64,000 nt of DNA from Microbacterium sp. ProA8 (lineage in GTDB: Bacteria; Actinomycetota; Actinomycetes; Actinomycetales; Microbacteriaceae): contig NZ_CP157000.1 in assembly GCF_039905635.1 (NCBI RefSeq), forward strand, positions 682,001 through 746,000, given 5' to 3'. Positions within the stretch are counted from its first letter, which is position 1. The number at the start of each line of letters is the position of its first letter. The notes beneath the pieces are model-generated. The model ran no database searches and had not been told where the DNA came from. It was given only the letters and a program-made list of their open reading frames with translations. The translations under genes and the position numbers were made by a program. Below are positions 61,624 to 64,000 of this stretch, one piece after another.

Positions 61624-63051
61624 TCAGCCGGTGATGCCGGCCGTCGACTCGATGACGGGCTTCATCTTCTTGTCGAGCGCCTCGAAGAACATCGACAGCG
61701 GGAACTCGTCGTCCAGGACGGCGTCGGTGTAGCCCTTCGGGGCGCCCGCGAGGATGTCGTCCGGCAGGCCGCGTGCCCATGCCGACGCCGGGTTCGGCGT
61801 CAGCGTGGCGCGCACGAGCTCGTAGGCCGCGAGCCAGTGGGCGGTCTTCGGCCGGTCGATCGAGCGCCAGTAGAGCTCGTCGATCGCCTCGCCCAGCGCG
61901 ACGACCGCGGCGGGCACGTTCTCCCAGTCGAACGACAGGGCGGTGTCGGTCCAGTGCAGCACGCCCCGCTGGTGCAGCCAGGCGAACAGCAGCTGGCCGC
62001 CGAGGCCGTCGTAGTTGCGCACGCGGGTTCCGGTGATCGAGAAGCGGAAGATCCGGTCGAAGATCACCGCGTACTGCACGAGCTTCGCGTGCTCGAGCAT
62101 CTCGGCCTCGGCGGGCGACAGTGCTTCGACAGGCTCGGCAACCGATCTGGCGGTCAGGCGCTCCTGGATCGCGACGCACTCGCGGAAAGCCGTGAGGTCG
62201 CACCGCAGCTCCTCCAGCGAATAGAGGAAGTACGGCATCCGCTGCTTGATCATGAAGGGGTCGAACGGCAGATCGCCGCGCATGTGCGTGCGGTCGTGGA
62301 TGATGTCCCACATCACGAAGGTCTGCTCGGTGAGCGCCTGGTCGTCGAGCATGCGTGCGGCGTCGGCGGGCAGCTCCAGCCGCGTGATCTCGGCGGCCGC
62401 CTGCACGACGCGGCGGTAGCGCGCCGCTTCACGGTCCTGGAAGATCGCGCCCCACGTGAACTGCGGGATCTCGCGCATCGCGACCGTCTCGGGGAAGAGC
62501 ACGGCGCTGTTGGTGTCGTAGCCCGGCGTGAAGTCCAGGAAGCGCAGCGAGACGAACAGCTTGTTGCCGTAGTCCCCGGCCTCGAGCTGAGCGATGAACT
62601 CCGGCCAGATCACCTCGACGAGCACGGCCTCGACATATCGGTTCGGCGAGCCGTTCTGGGTGTACATCGGGAACACGACGAGGTGACGGATGCCGTCGGC
62701 CCGGTGCTGCTGCGGCTGGAAGGCCTGGAGCGAATCCAGGAAGTCCGGGATGCCGAAGCCTTCGTCCGCCCAGCGCTCGAAGTCGCGCACCGATGCGGCG
62801 AAGTACTCGGCGTCGTGCGGCAGCGCGGGGGCGAGGGCGCGGATGCCGGCGATGATGCGGGCGACGTGGGCGTGCGCGTCGACGTGGGATGCGGCATCCG
62901 GAATCGAGCCGTCCTTGACCTGCAGGGCCTGGAGCGCGGTGGCCGCCGCCTTGAGCTGCAGCCACGCCTCGCTCGTCTCGGCCAGGCCGGCGTCCTCTAC
63001 GACCTCGGGTTCGCCGACGATGACCTGCGCGGTGCGGGCGTGGATGGACAT
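61624..63051 (-). CDS. DUF6421 family protein
   Basis: 475 residues, soluble. Strongly structured central segment: MWDIIHDRTHMRGDLPFDPFMIKQRMPYF with H252 and H256, followed 24 residues later by LEELRCDLTAF (E280, E281, D285). HDxxH plus EExRxDL recalls the zinc sites of M49 peptidases (HExxxH plus EExRAD), so a metallohydrolase is possible though unproven. Residues 304-312 (VAEPVEALS) come from an R2 repeat. Divergent from an AsnC-type regulator and upstream of SDR and threonine aldolase. The function of the family is unknown to me. Confidence 0.85.
   Translation of the reverse strand: MSIHARTAQVIVGEPEVVEDAGLAETSEAWLQLKAAATALQALQVKDGSIPDAASHVDAHAHVARIIAGIRALAPALPHDAEYFAASVRDFERWADEGFGIPDFLDSLQAFQPQQHRADGIRHLVVFPMYTQNGSPNRYVEAVLVEVIWPEFIAQLEAGDYGNKLFVSLRFLDFTPGYDTNSAVLFPETVAMREIPQFTWGAIFQDREAARYRRVVQAAAEITRLELPADAARMLDDQALTEQTFVMWDIIHDRTHMRGDLPFDPFMIKQRMPYFLYSLEELRCDLTAFRECVAIQERLTARSVAEPVEALSPAEAEMLEHAKLVQYAVIFDRIFRFSITGTRVRNYDGLGGQLLFAWLHQRGVLHWTDTALSFDWENVPAAVVALGEAIDELYWRSIDRPKTAHWLAAYELVRATLTPNPASAWARGLPDDILAGAPKGYTDAVLDDEFPLSMFFEALDKKMKPVIESTAGITG
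62121..62144 (-). repeat. R2-variant repeat inside the DUF6421 gene
   Basis: On the minus strand it reads GCCGAGCCTGTCGAAGCA, the second common form of this dispersed element. In frame it encodes VAEPVEALS, between a conserved helix and a charged helix, and is likely an insertion tolerated in a loop. Confidence 0.75.
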
Positions 63052-63106
63052 GTGAACCTCCGATCTGCGAGTCAGGACGATCTCGGCTCCGAGTCTACGG
63101 GATAGT

Positions 63107-63140
63107 TTCCTGTCAAACAGTCACTACGCAGGAAGACTTC
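63107..63140. promoter_or_regulatory. Candidate Lrp/AsnC operator between divergent genes
   Basis: TTCCTG (63107-63112) and CAGGAA (63129-63134) are mirror images separated by 16 bases, overlapped by GAAGACTTC (63132-63140), a 9-bp palindrome. Placement between the AsnC-type and DUF6421 genes suits auto- and co-regulation. Confidence 0.4.
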
Positions 63141-63175
63141 CGGTCGCTACGAAGGCCCGCTGATAGTCTCGGAAC

Positions 63176-63646
63176 ATGAGCGAAGACGGTCCGGCGCGCC
63201 TCGACGACGACATCGACGAGGGGATCGTGCGCGAGGTCTCGCGCAACGCCCGTGCCACGCTGGCCGAGCTTTCGGCCGCCGTCGGCCTCTCGGTGTCGGC
63301 GGTGCAGACGCGGCTGCGGCGGCTCGAGGCTCGCGGTGTGATCACCGGCTATCGGGCGCTCGTCGATGCCGAAGCCGTCGGCAAGCCGCTCGCCGCGTTC
63401 GTCGAGATCACGCCCCTGGATCCGGGGCAGCCCGACAACGCTCCGGAGCTGCTCGAGCACCTGTCCGAGATCGAGGCGTGCCACTCGATCGCCGGCGACG
63501 CGAGCTACATGCTGCTCGTCAGGGTCGCATCGCCTCGTCACCTGGAGTCGCTCATCCGCGACATCCGCTCCGCGGCCTCGGTCAACACGCGGACGACGGT
63601 CGTGTTGCAGACCTTCTACGAGAACAGGCCGGTCCTCCCCGCCTGA
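63176..63646 (+). CDS. Lrp/AsnC-family transcriptional regulator
   Basis: 156 residues: N-terminal HTH (IDEGIVREVSRNARATLAELSAAVGLSVSAVQTRLRRLEARGVI) and C-terminal RAM/AsnC ligand domain (AFVEITPL...EIEACHSIAGDASYMLLVRVASPRHLESLI). These proteins sense amino acids. Divergent from the DUF6421-SDR-threonine aldolase genes, which it probably regulates; the ligand may be threonine/glycine or the unknown substrate of that group. Confidence 0.93.
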   Translation: MSEDGPARLDDDIDEGIVREVSRNARATLAELSAAVGLSVSAVQTRLRRLEARGVITGYRALVDAEAVGKPLAAFVEITPLDPGQPDNAPELLEHLSEIEACHSIAGDASYMLLVRVASPRHLESLIRDIRSAASVNTRTTVVLQTFYENRPVLPA

Positions 63647-63668
63647 GGGCGCCGGTAGCCTCAGGAGC

Positions 63669-64000
63669 ATGCGCCCCTCACCCGAGCAGCCTGCGTTCGC
63701 CGACGGCAGCGGCGTGTTCATCGTGCGCAACGCGGCCTCCGGCACCGCCGTCGTGCGGGCGGACCCCGCCGACACGTTCGCCACGCGGCTGCCCGCGGCC
63801 ATCGTCCACGAGCTCGCCGAGGGGGAGGACCTCGCCGAGGTCGTCGCCGGTGCGATGAGCTCCGACGCGCCCCCCGCCGTCCTGGGGGTCTACGGCGGCG
63901 ACGGCTCGGTCTCGCGCATGGCAGGGCTCGCGCGCCAGCACGGGCGGCCGCTCCTCGTGATGCCCGGGGGCACCTTCAACCACTTCGCGCGCTCGGCGGA
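63669..64000 (+). CDS. Diacylglycerol-kinase catalytic-domain protein, C-terminus cut by window edge
   Basis: The 110 visible codons start at an ATG behind CAGGAG. VLGVYGGDGSVSRMAGLARQHGRPLLVMPGGTFNHFAR contains the GGDGS nucleotide-binding motif and the PGGTFNHFAR signature of DagK/YegS-type lipid kinases. They phosphorylate diacylglycerol or related lipids. The N-terminus is short and the C-terminal beta-domain lies beyond the window. Confidence 0.88.
   Translation, partial: MRPSPEQPAFADGSGVFIVRNAASGTAVVRADPADTFATRLPAAIVHELAEGEDLAEVVAGAMSSDAPPAVLGVYGGDGSVSRMAGLARQHGRPLLVMPGGTFNHFARSA

Overview
The window is high-GC actinobacterial DNA, most likely from a member of the Microbacteriaceae close to Microbacterium. 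This rests on dense G/C-ending codons, frequent GTG starts, start-stop overlaps, and gene types such as DUF6421, class III aminotransferases and DivIVA-like coiled-coil proteins. No 16S or other marker gene is present, so the genus is an inference. Two genes run off the edges: glucuronate isomerase on the left and a diacylglycerol-kinase-type lipid kinase on the right. I saw no rRNA, tRNA, CRISPR array, prophage or insertion sequence.

Layout. (1) 1-10965 is a glucuronoxylan-use locus: uxaC, a LacI-type repressor, a DUF916-type surface protein, a secreted GH30 hydrolase with a WxL-like tail, a GH3 glycosidase, xylA and xylB. Two near-identical LacI-type operators sit in its two divergent promoter regions. 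(2) 11260-21654 holds general genes: a LuxR-type regulator with a methyltransferase, a coiled-coil protein, a small alarmone synthetase, a TetR/membrane-protein pair with twin operators, a CPA2-type antiporter, a TspO-like protein and a glutamine amidotransferase. (3) 21779-27124 is a four-gene module: an ECF sigma factor, a small overlapping partner, a cytoplasmic subtilisin-like protease with NPFKG repeats, and a TPR-CHAT (caspase-fold) protease. It is the best candidate here for a poorly described system. (4) 27403-29628 holds small genes: a LysR effector domain lacking its HTH, DUF1304, a thermonuclease and a hexapeptide-repeat protein.

(5) 29773-43962 is a polyamine/omega-amine catabolic region. 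It has a class III aminotransferase, CoA-acylating semialdehyde dehydrogenase, PucR regulator, cupin, FAD amine oxidoreductase, isochorismatase-type hydrolase, amidohydrolase, and a complete potA-potD-potB-potC importer. (6) 44249-57311 holds Nei glycosylase, a very large Lhr helicase, two PspC mini-proteins, an ABC-F protein with a long leader, an esterase, a NUDIX protein and an M3 peptidase. (7) 57516-64000 holds a DivIVA-like protein and an AsnC / DUF6421 / SDR / threonine aldolase group.

The window is also rich in dispersed small repeats. Family R1 (about 40 bp, containing GGTCGTTGAGCGAGCGAGG) forms clusters and tandem arrays between genes. Family R2 (CCCTGAGCCTGTCGAAGGG) lies inside reading frames of potA, lhr (twice) and the DUF6421 gene. 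Several long perfect or near-perfect palindromes are present, one of which adds about 30 codons to the ABC-F gene.
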